In this document: piece after piece, positions 16,294 through 23,811 of the stretch | Position numbering within the stretch: the first letter of the stretch is position 1 | How the letters are laid out: the number at the start of each line of letters is the position of its first letter | Source: Calothrix sp. HK-06 | GTDB lineage: Bacteria; Cyanobacteriota; Cyanobacteriia; Cyanobacteriales; Nostocaceae | Direction: 5' to 3' | Length of the DNA: 32,737 bases | NCBI RefSeq assembly: GCF_001904745.1 | Contig: NZ_MRCD01000099.1 | Location: 1 to 32,737, forward strand | Notes under the pieces: generated by a model | What the model saw: the letters and a program-made list of their open reading frames with translations, nothing else | Database searches by the model: none | Told to the model about the DNA's origin: nothing | Made by a program: the position numbers and the translations under genes

Positions 16294-17115
16294 TTATTTT
16301 AATTTAAAGCCAAGGTGATTTAAAGCTTGGCGTAGTTTATCGCGTCCTGACAAAGATTGTGAAGTTGCAATTCGTTTGACTGAATGTTCTGACCAATCAC
16401 CTGCAACATTCATTTGTTGCTGCGTATAAAAATCTTTCATTACTTGATTATAACGCGCGATTGGTTCTTCTTGTTCTGCTAATTTATATGTTTCACGATG
16501 CAAAATTGCTGATTGTGGTAATCTTGGTTTAACTGAATAAGCTATATCTGGTTCTGGATATCCTACGCACAAGCCAAATACGGCAAACACAGATGGAGGT
16601 AATTGTAATACGTCTGCTACTTCAACAGGTTTGTTACGCATGGCGCCGATATAAACAGTACCCAAACCTAATGACTCAGCAGCTATTACGGCATTTTGTG
16701 CTGCCAAAGCTGCATCAATCGTTGCCATTGTAAACATTTCCAAATAATCTAAACCATCGTAGGACATACCGCGACTTTCGGCGATGTAAGCAAGACGTGC
16801 TAAATCAGCTAACCATACTAAGAATAATGGACATTGGCGAATGTGTGCTTGGTTTCCTGCAAGAGTAGCTAGTTCTTCTTTACGCTCTTGATTTTCCACC
16901 GCTACCACACTCCACGTTTGAAGATTTGAGGAAGTAGCAGCAGATTGGGCGGATGCAACAAGTAATTCTAGTGTTCTATATGGTAAGGGTTTAGTTTGAT
17001 ACCCGCGCACAGAACGGTGAGATAGCAAAGTATTCAGTGTATTGTTCCACTCAACATCTACATTGAATGGAATTTCTCCATAACGCGCGTGTATTAATTC
17101 ATCAGGATGAGACAT
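16294..17115 (-). CDS. Nitroreductase-family NADPH-dependent flavin oxidoreductase
   Basis: A protein of about 273 residues of the NfsA/FRP-like nitroreductase group. Landmarks are HRSVRGYQTKPLP near the start (FMN phosphate contacts), SAATSSNLQTWSVVAV, the long FTMATIDAALAAQNAVIAAESLGLGTVYIGA helix and loop (given here in parts: MATIDAALAAQNAV, then ESLGLGTVYIGAMR), and VFGLCVGYP. Such enzymes bind FMN as dimers and reduce nitro compounds, quinones or flavin; some supply FMNH2 to two-component monooxygenases. The start is set at ATG 17115; an upstream in-frame TTG at 17145 is less likely. It diverges from the GST gene. A link to the flavin monooxygenases at 28342-30966 is possible but only inferred. 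Confidence 0.87.
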   Translation of the reverse strand: MSHPDELIHARYGEIPFNVDVEWNNTLNTLLSHRSVRGYQTKPLPYRTLELLVASAQSAATSSNLQTWSVVAVENQERKEELATLAGNQAHIRQCPLFLVWLADLARLAYIAESRGMSYDGLDYLEMFTMATIDAALAAQNAVIAAESLGLGTVYIGAMRNKPVEVADVLQLPPSVFAVFGLCVGYPEPDIAYSVKPRLPQSAILHRETYKLAEQEEPIARYNQVMKDFYTQQQMNVAGDWSEHSVKRIATSQSLSGRDKLRQALNHLGFKLK

Positions 17116-17257
17116 AAGACTAAACTTACTTGTATGATTTACCAATTTATAATAAACTGAAAATTATATTAACTACGGTTGTTCTATTGATTTACTGTAG
17201 TATAGTAAGGATAAAGTTTTTTGTGAGTATATCCACTCAACCAGGAGGCATTTAAAG

Positions 17258-17929
17258 ATGGCTAATATAAAAATCTATAGTGCAATAGTTTGCCCTTATG
17301 CTCATCGCTCACGCTTGGTATTGTTAGAAAAGGGTGTGGAATTTGATTTAATCGAGATTGACTTGCAGAACAAGCCACCGGGATTTACTGATATTTCTCC
17401 TTACGGAAAAGTGCCTGCGATTACGCATGATGGTAATCGTGTTTGGGAATCTGCAATTATAAATGAATATTTAGATGAAGTATTTCCTAACCCCCCATTA
17501 TTACCAAGTAATCCGGTTGATAAAGCATTAGCAAGAATTTGGATTGATTTTGCTAATACTAGATTAGTTCCGGCATTTTCGGATGTCTTGCGTTCCCCAG
17601 ACCCTCGAAAACAAGCAGAAGCTACAGACTTATTATATAAGCACTTGGAGTTTATTGAGAATGAGGCTTTAGGAAAATCAGGCGATGGTCTTTATTGGTT
17701 TGGTGAGAATATCAGTCTAGTTGACCTGAGTTTTTATCCTTGGTTTGAAAGATTACCTGCACTTGAACATCATCGTGGTTTTTCTTTACCATCAAAACTA
17801 ACTCGTCTCCATAAATGGAAAGATGGGTTAAGCCAACGTGAGTCTGTAAAGAAAATAGCAAATTCCAAAGAGTTTTACATTGAACGATACGCGCGGTTTG
17901 CAACTCCTGCTCCTGTTTCTGTCAATTAA
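17258..17929 (+). CDS. Glutathione S-transferase
   Basis: A 223-residue cytosolic transferase with the two GST domains. The thioredoxin-like N-terminal domain (1-80) has the active-site-like CPYAHR (Cys12), a KVPAITHDG turn with the cis-Pro, and the glutathione-binding ESAIINEYLDEVFP. The helical C-terminal domain includes the N-capping region ISLVDLSFYPWFERL. A Cys at this position is typical of omega- or lambda-like classes, which act in thiol transfer and deglutathionylation rather than simple conjugation. AGGAGG (17243-17248) precedes ATG 17258 by 9 bases, a strong ribosome site. The divergent nitroreductase and the next two genes suggest a detoxification or thiol role. Confidence 0.92.
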   Translation: MANIKIYSAIVCPYAHRSRLVLLEKGVEFDLIEIDLQNKPPGFTDISPYGKVPAITHDGNRVWESAIINEYLDEVFPNPPLLPSNPVDKALARIWIDFANTRLVPAFSDVLRSPDPRKQAEATDLLYKHLEFIENEALGKSGDGLYWFGENISLVDLSFYPWFERLPALEHHRGFSLPSKLTRLHKWKDGLSQRESVKKIANSKEFYIERYARFATPAPVSVN

Positions 17930-17995
17930 TACCAAACTCTAATTGTATTTTTATACAGGATAATTACAATATATCTATCGAGATACTGTAGTAAA

Positions 17996-18445
17996 ATGTC
18001 AAATACCAAAAAAATTAGTGATGATTTGAGTGTAGCTGGGCAAGTGACTCCAGAAGAGTTACAACAGTTAGCATCCGAAGGATTTAAATCAGTTCTTAAT
18101 TTACGCGCGTCTGATGAAGAGGGTTTTTTAAGTGACGAACAGCAACAAGCGGAAAAATTAGGATTGGAATATGCGAATGTTCCACTGCAACCAAAACAAG
18201 CTGACCACGAATTGACGAAACAAGCAATTGAGCAAGTTGAGAATTTACCTAAACCTATTCTAATTCATTGTGCAGGTGGCGCCAGGGCTGGTGGGATTGC
18301 TTTGATTGCTGCTGCAATTCAAGAAGAATTGAGTTATGAAGAAATAACACAAGTAGCTCAAGAGGTGGGTATTAGTTTAGACCAGCCACATTTAAAGCAG
18401 TTTTTGTTTAATAAGCATAACGATAAGCATTCTGAGAATAAGTAA
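17996..18445 (+). CDS. DUF442 / beta-lactamase-hydrolase-like phosphatase-fold protein
   Basis: This 149-residue protein resembles the DUF442 (Blh-like) group related to dual-specificity phosphatases and rhodaneses. It starts with the usual ISDDLSVAGQVTPEEL, has GFKSVLNLRASDEE, and carries the anion-binding loop HCAGGARAG with Cys92 and Arg97 (C-X4-R). Family members are usually CxSGxR here, so the Ser is replaced by Gly. Fused relatives in other bacteria take part in sulfide/persulfide oxidation with ETHE1 or SQR. There is no Shine-Dalgarno site before ATG 17996; instead the decamer TACTGTAGTA, also found before the GST gene, ends 2 bases upstream. It follows GST by 66 bases. Confidence 0.83.
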   Translation: MSNTKKISDDLSVAGQVTPEELQQLASEGFKSVLNLRASDEEGFLSDEQQQAEKLGLEYANVPLQPKQADHELTKQAIEQVENLPKPILIHCAGGARAGGIALIAAAIQEELSYEEITQVAQEVGISLDQPHLKQFLFNKHNDKHSENK

Positions 18446-18459
18446 ATTTGCAACGGATA

Positions 18460-18543
18460 CAACGGATGTAACGGATAGTTAAATTGTTTGATTCTGCGCT
18501 TAAAATTGCCTCTTGCAAAATAGTTTATCTGTTACATCCGTTG
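18460..18543. repeat. Inverted repeat between the DUF442 and chrA genes
   Basis: CAACGGATGTAAC at 18460-18472 is repeated exactly in reverse orientation at 18531-18543, with a 58-base loop. The left side also has three tandem ACGGAT units (18453-18476). It could be a processing hairpin or attenuator before chrA; there is no T run. Confidence 0.6.
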
Positions 18544-18581
18544 GCAATCTTTCACACAAACAATTATATTACTTAAATTAC

Positions 18582-19784
18582 ATGGAAAAATCCTTGCCAA
18601 ATCGTTTAGGCGAACTTGCTAGACTATTTTTCAAACTTGGTGTCATCGGTTTTGGTGGCCCAGTTGCTCATATTGCAATGATTGAAGATGAAGTTGTCAA
18701 ACGGCGCCGATGGTTAACGCGGGAGCATTTTCTAGATTTGTTAGGTGCTACAAATTTGATACCTGGCCCTAATTCTACAGAAATGGCTATTCATGTAGGA
18801 TATGTTTATGCGGGATGGTTGGGGTTGATAGTATCGGGTGTATGCTTTATTTTACCTGCAATATTTATTACAGCTATATTAGCTTGGCTTTATGTTAATT
18901 ACGGTAGTTTACCACAAGTGGCACCTCTGCTTTATGGTATTAAACCAGCAGTTTTTGCAGTTGTTGTTAATGCACTTTGGGGTTTAGCCAAAAAAGCAGT
19001 AAAAACTCGTAAGCTTCTAGTAATTGCGTTTGCTGTTGTTGTACTAATATTCCTATTAAAGCTCAATGAAGTTATTGCCCTGTTAATTGGGGGAATTTTT
19101 GGTATGATTTGGTTGCGTACTGGTAAGGGTGGTGATGCACCTGGAGAGAAAGCCAATTTACTGGTTTCTGCTTTAAGTACAGGTGCTGCTTTTAAAGTCA
19201 CTGCGGCAGTAGCAGCTACAGCATATACTCCTGCAAATTTTTCGTTATGGCAATTAGGTTTGTTTTTCCTCAAAGTTGGTAGTGTTTTATTCGGTGGTGG
19301 ATTTGTATTAATTGCGTTTTTGCAAGGTGAATTAGTCCAAGAGTATGGTTGGTTAACACAACAGCAGTTACTCGATGCAATAGCAATTGGCCAATTTACT
19401 CCAGGACCTATACTTTCTACTGCTACCTTTATTGGATATATTATTGCAAGAATTCCAGGCGCCGTTGTTGCGACTTTGGGAATTTTTATTCCGTCTTTCT
19501 TATTTACTGCGCTTCTAAATCCTTTAGTTCCTTTGTTACGTTCCTCTAAATGGACGAGCGCATTTTTGGATGCTGTAAATGTTGGTGCTGTAGCGCTGAT
19601 GTTTGTGGCCACATTCCAACTAGGAATAGCAACTTTTAAATTATCCCAAACTCCTTTTATAGATTTTCTAGCTGTTGCAATTGCGATTGGTTCGACTGTA
19701 TTAGCAATTCGCTATAAAATTAATGCTGCTTGGTTGGTTTTGGGAGGTGCTTTGGTTGGATGGGGTGCTAAAATTTTAATTTGA
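18582..19784 (+). CDS. chrA: Chromate transporter family protein ChrA
   Basis: A protein of about 400 residues, a long-chain (two-domain) CHR transporter with ten or more hydrophobic segments. Each half starts with the family signature: FFKLGVIGFGGPVAHIAMIEDE with the following RRRWLTREHFLD in the first, and FLKVGSVLFGGGFVLIAFLQ with YGWLTQQQLLDAIAIGQFTPGP in the second; the matching NLIPGPNSTEMAIHVGY is present in the first. The family exports chromate using the proton gradient, and some members may carry sulfate-like anions. ATG 18582 is used; upstream frames lack a better start. The next gene follows by 17 bases, so it probably heads the operon that ends at 22375. Confidence 0.92.
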   Translation: MEKSLPNRLGELARLFFKLGVIGFGGPVAHIAMIEDEVVKRRRWLTREHFLDLLGATNLIPGPNSTEMAIHVGYVYAGWLGLIVSGVCFILPAIFITAILAWLYVNYGSLPQVAPLLYGIKPAVFAVVVNALWGLAKKAVKTRKLLVIAFAVVVLIFLLKLNEVIALLIGGIFGMIWLRTGKGGDAPGEKANLLVSALSTGAAFKVTAAVAATAYTPANFSLWQLGLFFLKVGSVLFGGGFVLIAFLQGELVQEYGWLTQQQLLDAIAIGQFTPGPILSTATFIGYIIARIPGAVVATLGIFIPSFLFTALLNPLVPLLRSSKWTSAFLDAVNVGAVALMFVATFQLGIATFKLSQTPFIDFLAVAIAIGSTVLAIRYKINAAWLVLGGALVGWGAKILI

Positions 19785-19801
19785 CACGAATAATCAAATC
19801 T

Positions 19802-20596
19802 ATGATTAATCGGAAGTGGTGCCAACTGTTTTTAGGCATAATTGTAAGCGTGATGATAATTGCCTGTAGTATTAATTTCAATACAACAGATATTTCGACA
19901 TTCAAAGTTGCTACAGACCCAACTTTTCTTCCTTTTAGCTATCAAACTGCTAATGGGGAATTAGAAGGGTTTGATATTGACATAATTAATGCAGTTTCTC
20001 AAGCTGCTGGTTTGAAGCTTGAGTTGGAAAGCATAACTTTTGATGGTATGATTGCTGCATTGGTTGTAAATAGAGTTGATGCTGCAATTAACGGTATTAC
20101 AATTACTCGTGAAAGACTTCAAACAGTTTCTTTTTCGCGACCTTATATGAAAGCTGGATTAGCTATTGCAGTGCGAGAAAATAACCAAGATATTAAAGAT
20201 TTGAATACTCTTGCTGGTAAAATAATTGGTGTACAAATAGGCACTACAGGAGCGAATTATGCAAAAACTATATCTAATGCCGAAATTCGGAATTATAATA
20301 CAGGTTATGAATTTTTTCAAGAATTGCTCAATGGTAATGTTGATGCTGTAATTTGTGATGGTTTCGCAACTTTATATGCTATAAAAACAGGTAATCTTAG
20401 TCGCGTTAAAGTTGTTAGTGATTTGCTAACTCAAGAATATTATGGTATTGCAATGCCGAAAGATTCTTTACATTTAGACTCAATCAATAAAGCCATAGCT
20501 ACTATATTCGCCAACGGCACATACAAACAAATTTACCAGAAATGGTTTAACACTGAACCTCCAAAATTACCTGAGTCAATACCATCTTTGTCATGA
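19802..20596 (+). CDS. Family-3 extracellular solute-binding lipoprotein
   Basis: A protein of about 264 residues of the amino-acid/cystine-binding type (SBP family 3). It has a lipoprotein signal with Cys22 in MIIACS, then the family features KVATDPTFLPFSY, GELEGFDIDIINAV, DAAINGITITRERLQTVSFS and the hinge GKIIGVQIGTTGANYA, ending with YKQIYQKWF. It should capture a polar amino acid or related compound. No permease or ATPase gene is nearby, so it must use a transporter encoded elsewhere, or act as a sensor. ATG 19802 is preferred; a TTG at 19781 would overlap the chrA stop. The MDR gene follows 16 bases later. Confidence 0.9.
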   Translation: MINRKWCQLFLGIIVSVMIIACSINFNTTDISTFKVATDPTFLPFSYQTANGELEGFDIDIINAVSQAAGLKLELESITFDGMIAALVVNRVDAAINGITITRERLQTVSFSRPYMKAGLAIAVRENNQDIKDLNTLAGKIIGVQIGTTGANYAKTISNAEIRNYNTGYEFFQELLNGNVDAVICDGFATLYAIKTGNLSRVKVVSDLLTQEYYGIAMPKDSLHLDSINKAIATIFANGTYKQIYQKWFNTEPPKLPESIPSLS

Positions 20597-20612
20597 TTGG
20601 GATATATATTTT

Positions 20613-21560
20613 ATGAGCAGAATACGCGCTGTAGTCGTTGACCCAAATGTAACAGGGCGTTTGGCGTTACGCGAAGTCGAGGCGCCAATACCTGAAAAGA
20701 ATGAAGTGTTGGTAAGAGTAGCAGCAATTTCATTAAATCGGGGTGAAGTCAGACGCGCAAGTACTGCGGATGCTGGCTGGCGCCCTGGTTGGGATTTTGC
20801 GGGCATTATTGAAAAGAGGGCTGCCGATGGTTCCGGCCCTTTGGAAGGTTATCGCGTCGTCGGTTTATTACGTTCCGGCGCCTGGGCAGAGTTAGTATCT
20901 GTACCTAGTAACTCGATTGCAGTATTACCAACTGAAGTGTCTTTTGCACAAGCTGCAACTTTACCCGTAGCAGGTTTAACTGCATATCACGCTTTACTCA
21001 AAGGTGGTTCTATTTTAGGGCGCCGAATTTTGATAACAGGTGCATCAGGGGGTGTTGGCAATTTTGCAATTCAACTAGCAAAACTTAGCGGAGCTCATAT
21101 AACAGCACATATTCGCCGTGCAGAACATGAATCTTTAGTTAAAGAAGCAGGAGCAAATTTAGTAATAATTGGTGAAAACTTGGCACCTGCCAGTGAATAT
21201 GCTCCATATCATCTAATTCTAGAGTCGGTTGGTGGAAATACTTTAGGATCTGCTCTTAATTTAGTTGGTTCTGATGGTGTGATAGTAACCTTTGGGACTT
21301 CATCTGGTTCTGAGGTGACGTTCAACGCTTCCCGATTTTACTCTACGGCAGGTGCCAGTTTATATGGTTTTATCTTGTTTCACGAATTACAACGTGAATC
21401 GGCGTCAGAAGGACTTAGACGACTCCTAAATTTGGTAGATACAAAGCAACTAATACCTCACATAGATGTAGAAGTTTCTTGGAACCAAGTAGCAGATATT
21501 GCACAACAATTACTCGATAGACGCTACCCAGGTAAAGCTGTACTCAATTTAGATAACTAA
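20613..21560 (+). CDS. MDR-family NADPH quinone-oxidoreductase-like dehydrogenase
   Basis: A 315-residue member of the zinc-free medium-chain dehydrogenase/reductase group (quinone oxidoreductase type). It has the GroES-like half (1-115, VLVRVAAISLNRGEVR, PGWDFAGIIE) and the Rossmann half with ILITGASGGVGNFAIQLAK (139-157) for NADPH. The zinc-binding Cys residues of alcohol dehydrogenases are absent. The end GKAVLNL is typical. Such enzymes reduce quinones or enones. It lies between the solute-binding protein and the SDR with gaps of 16 and 14 bases, which points to one operon and possibly one pathway. Confidence 0.92.
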   Translation: MSRIRAVVVDPNVTGRLALREVEAPIPEKNEVLVRVAAISLNRGEVRRASTADAGWRPGWDFAGIIEKRAADGSGPLEGYRVVGLLRSGAWAELVSVPSNSIAVLPTEVSFAQAATLPVAGLTAYHALLKGGSILGRRILITGASGGVGNFAIQLAKLSGAHITAHIRRAEHESLVKEAGANLVIIGENLAPASEYAPYHLILESVGGNTLGSALNLVGSDGVIVTFGTSSGSEVTFNASRFYSTAGASLYGFILFHELQRESASEGLRRLLNLVDTKQLIPHIDVEVSWNQVADIAQQLLDRRYPGKAVLNLDN

Positions 21561-21574
21561 ACAATCCAAAATAT

Positions 21575-22375
21575 ATGAGTTTGAATTTACAACTAGAAGG
21601 CAAAACGGCAATTGTTACAGGTGGTAGTGCAGGAATTGGATTAGCAACTGCCAAAGCTTTATATAATGAGGGGGTAAATGTTGCAATTGCTGCTCGCAAC
21701 CAAGAAAGATTGGAAAAAGCAGTAAATGCGATTCTATCTCTACCTGACTCTGGCGCCAAAGTGATTCCAATTAGTGCGGATATCAGTCAAGCAGCAGACG
21801 TTGCCCAAGTAGTTTCAACGGTGATTGAACAATTTGGTCGGATCGATATTTTGATTAATAACGCTGGTTCTGCACGCGCAGGGTCTTTACTTGAATTAGA
21901 TGACGAGGCATTTTTAGATGCTTGGAATCTAAAATTATTAGGTTACATCCGTTTAGTTAAAGCAGTTTCACCTCATTTCAAAAGTCAGCGTGATGGACGA
22001 ATTGTAAATATAATTGGAGGTGCAGGTCGAACACCTCGTCCCAATTTTTTACCAGGTGGGACAACGAATGCAGCTTTACTTAACTTCACGCGCGGAATTT
22101 CTAAAGAATTAGCTCAGGATAATATCAGAATAAATGCTATTTCACCTGGTTTGACTGCAACTGAGCGCGCGGAAACACTCTTTGCACAAAATGCTCAAAG
22201 TTCAGGCATTAGTGTAGATGAAGTCAAAGCACAATCCTTGAAAGCAATTCCTCTAAGTAAAGTTGTTCAACCTGAAGAAATAGCCTCACTAACATTGTTC
22301 CTTGTTTCCGACCTCGCTTCTTCAATTACTGGCGCCGAAATTCTTGTTGATGGTGGTCAAACACCTGGCGTTTAG
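21575..22375 (+). CDS. SDR-family oxidoreductase lacking the canonical Ser-Tyr-Lys triad
   Basis: A 266-residue short-chain dehydrogenase fold. The NAD(P)-binding TGGSAGIG (15-22), the ADIS segment, NNAG (95-98) and the C-terminal GAEILVDGGQTPG are all classical. The active site is not: where the family has IxNISS the protein reads VNIIGGAG (Ser replaced, Gly148), and where YSASKAAL is expected it reads GGTTNAAL, so Tyr is Gly161 and Lys is Asn165. It may bind a nucleotide without reducing a carbonyl, or use other residues. Length and other motifs are intact and the frame is open, so decay is unlikely. It ends the chrA operon; a strong terminator follows at 22408. Confidence 0.9.
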   Translation: MSLNLQLEGKTAIVTGGSAGIGLATAKALYNEGVNVAIAARNQERLEKAVNAILSLPDSGAKVIPISADISQAADVAQVVSTVIEQFGRIDILINNAGSARAGSLLELDDEAFLDAWNLKLLGYIRLVKAVSPHFKSQRDGRIVNIIGGAGRTPRPNFLPGGTTNAALLNFTRGISKELAQDNIRINAISPGLTATERAETLFAQNAQSSGISVDEVKAQSLKAIPLSKVVQPEEIASLTLFLVSDLASSITGAEILVDGGQTPGV

Positions 22376-22407
22376 TTTAAAAAATTCCAAATCAATACCT
22401 AAATTGT

Positions 22408-22448
22408 CTTGTGGAACGGCTGGGGACAGCCGTTCCACAAGATTTTTT
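22408..22448 (+). terminator. Strong rho-independent terminator after the SDR gene
   Basis: A perfect 14-bp stem (CTTGTGGAACGGCT at 22408-22421, AGCCGTTCCACAAG at 22428-22441) with a 6-base loop, followed by six T (22443-22448). The GGAACGGCT/AGCCGTTCC core also looks like a dispersed repeat. Confidence 0.92.
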
Positions 22449-22506
22449 CTTGTAAAGGTAAATACATACTAATAATAGTATTTCAGCCTTAAAAGTTTGA
22501 AGTATA

Positions 22507-22764
22507 TTAACTCTGTATTTGACCAATATTGAGTTCACTCTTTGCCTGTTTCAATTGCTCCCAAAGATTTTTAACCTGTTCATACGCTTCCTCTGGCGCT
22601 ATTTTCCCACTAGTTTGTAAACTAGAAATATAACCAACCCTTTGAGAAAATTCTTGTAAATTAGCATTAAATACTAAATACTCTGGCGTGAAGTGACCTC
22701 GGTAAGGATATCTTGGATAAAGAAAATTAGACAGACTAATAGGAGGTCGAGATTTTTCGTTCAT
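22507..22764 (-). CDS. Small conserved cyanobacterial protein (DUF7219-like)
   Basis: This 85-residue soluble protein has the pattern FLYPRYPYRGHFTPEYLVFNANLQEF, given here in parts (FLYPRYPYRGHFTPE, then LVFNANLQEFSQRVGYISSL), followed by TSGKIAPEEAYEQVKNLWEQLK. I recall this as a short family restricted to cyanobacteria (DUF7219), with no known function; the match is from memory. The C-terminal half is predicted helical. Its start at ATG 22764 leaves a 500-base divergent region shared with the mgtC gene. Confidence 0.7.
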   Translation of the reverse strand: MNEKSRPPISLSNFLYPRYPYRGHFTPEYLVFNANLQEFSQRVGYISSLQTSGKIAPEEAYEQVKNLWEQLKQAKSELNIGQIQS

Positions 22765-23271
22765 GGCTGCTCAATCCTAGAAGCTTAATTTAAATAATTA
22801 CATTCAGATTAATTTAGGGAACCACAAATAAACGAGAAGTAGCAAGTTAGTTAGATACAGATGGCTAATATATCTGTATATATTGCTACATTTAAATTAC
22901 AGTATATCAGTCGGAGTACTGTATTATTTAGTTAATATTTGATTATTACACATTAAACCTTGAAGAGCAAGTGTTTTAATAAAAACTACTAAGTTTTATC
23001 GGATTACAGTATACTTGCTATTTAAAGGAAGATAATTGTGATATCTACGTAAATTCACAAATAAATTGTAGATAATATACTAATATATATACTTGCTTTA
23101 CGTAAAATACTGAGATTGTTGCTCTCTTGGCTATAATGTATATTAATTAAAGTTTAAGTAAGGGTTAAGATTAGATAAAAATACGTAATTTTAGTCAAGA
23201 TTTGATTTTTGATTATTAGCCGTAACGCGCGTCAAGGTTAGCTCCATTCTTTACAAAGGGGAATCAAGGTG
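22765..23271. other. Divergent intergenic region before the MgtC gene
   Basis: About 507 AT-rich bases with no gene. It contains an inverted repeat TACAGTA (22898-22904) / TACTGTA (22917-22923) and another TACAGTA near 23005. A candidate Pho box lies at 23140-23169. Both flanking genes should have their promoters here. Confidence 0.5.
23140..23169 (-). promoter_or_regulatory. Candidate Pho box (phosphate-starvation operator)
   Basis: On the reverse strand the sequence reads CTTAACCC, TTA, CTTAAACT, TTA, ATTAATAT: 8-base units separated by 3-base spacers. This is the arrangement and near-consensus (YTTAAYYW repeats) known for cyanobacterial PhoB/SphR sites; the third unit is weak. It lies 103 bases before the mgtC start. 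AT-rich sequence makes chance matches possible. Confidence 0.4.
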
Positions 23272-23811
23272 ATGAGTACTATGTTTGTAAATTCTGATGA
23301 TTGGCTGCATATAGGAATACGGCTAGTTATGGCGCTTTTTGTTGGTTGCATGATTGGATTAAATCGCCAGAAGGGAGGAAGACCTGCGGGGATGAGGACA
23401 TTTATGCTTGTGAGTATGGGTTCGGCGTTATTTGTCATGATTCCTTTACAAGCAGAGGGTGATAGTTCTTTTGCAGCGACAAATGCTCTGAGTCGAACAA
23501 TTCAAGGAGTTACAACGGGTGTCGGATTTATTGGCGCCGGATTAATTTTGCAAGAAACTTCTAGAGAATCTGGATCACCCAAAGTGAAAGGATTAACTAC
23601 TGCCGCGTCGGTATGGATTTCTGCTGGTCTTGGAGCAGCAATTGGTTGTGGGTTGTGGAAAATGGCTTTAATGGCAGGGGTATTAACTTTAATAACGTTA
23701 AGTGGAGTTAAGCGGTTGAATCGAATTATTGAGTCGAGGTCTAGTAAAAAAAGACAAGTAAATAATCAAGAGTCTGTGAATATTACGTCTGACATAGATG
23801 ACGATTTTTAG
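23272..23811 (+). CDS. MgtC/SapB-family membrane protein
   Basis: A protein of about 179 residues. The N-terminal membrane domain has the family signature LVMALFVGCMIGLNRQ, GGRPAGMRTFMLVSMGSAL and later GVTTGVGFIGAGLIL and GLTTAASVWISAGLGAAIGCG, with four or five helices. The C-terminal tail is hydrophilic and ends in an acidic DIDDDF. MgtC proteins modulate membrane ATPase activity and Mg2+/phosphate balance under stress. The start may be ATG 23272 or the GTG just before; AGGGGA lies about 9 bases upstream. Its stop overlaps the stop of the convergent channel gene. The Pho-box candidate upstream would fit the known link between MgtC and phosphate homeostasis. Confidence 0.9.
   Translation: MSTMFVNSDDWLHIGIRLVMALFVGCMIGLNRQKGGRPAGMRTFMLVSMGSALFVMIPLQAEGDSSFAATNALSRTIQGVTTGVGFIGAGLILQETSRESGSPKVKGLTTAASVWISAGLGAAIGCGLWKMALMAGVLTLITLSGVKRLNRIIESRSSKKRQVNNQESVNITSDIDDDF

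Noticed and set aside
22898-22923. TACAGTA/TACTGTA inverted repeat as an operator
   Set aside because: This 7-mer is expected several times in a window of this composition, and the 12-base spacing fits no regulator I know, such as NtcA (GTA-N8-TAC).
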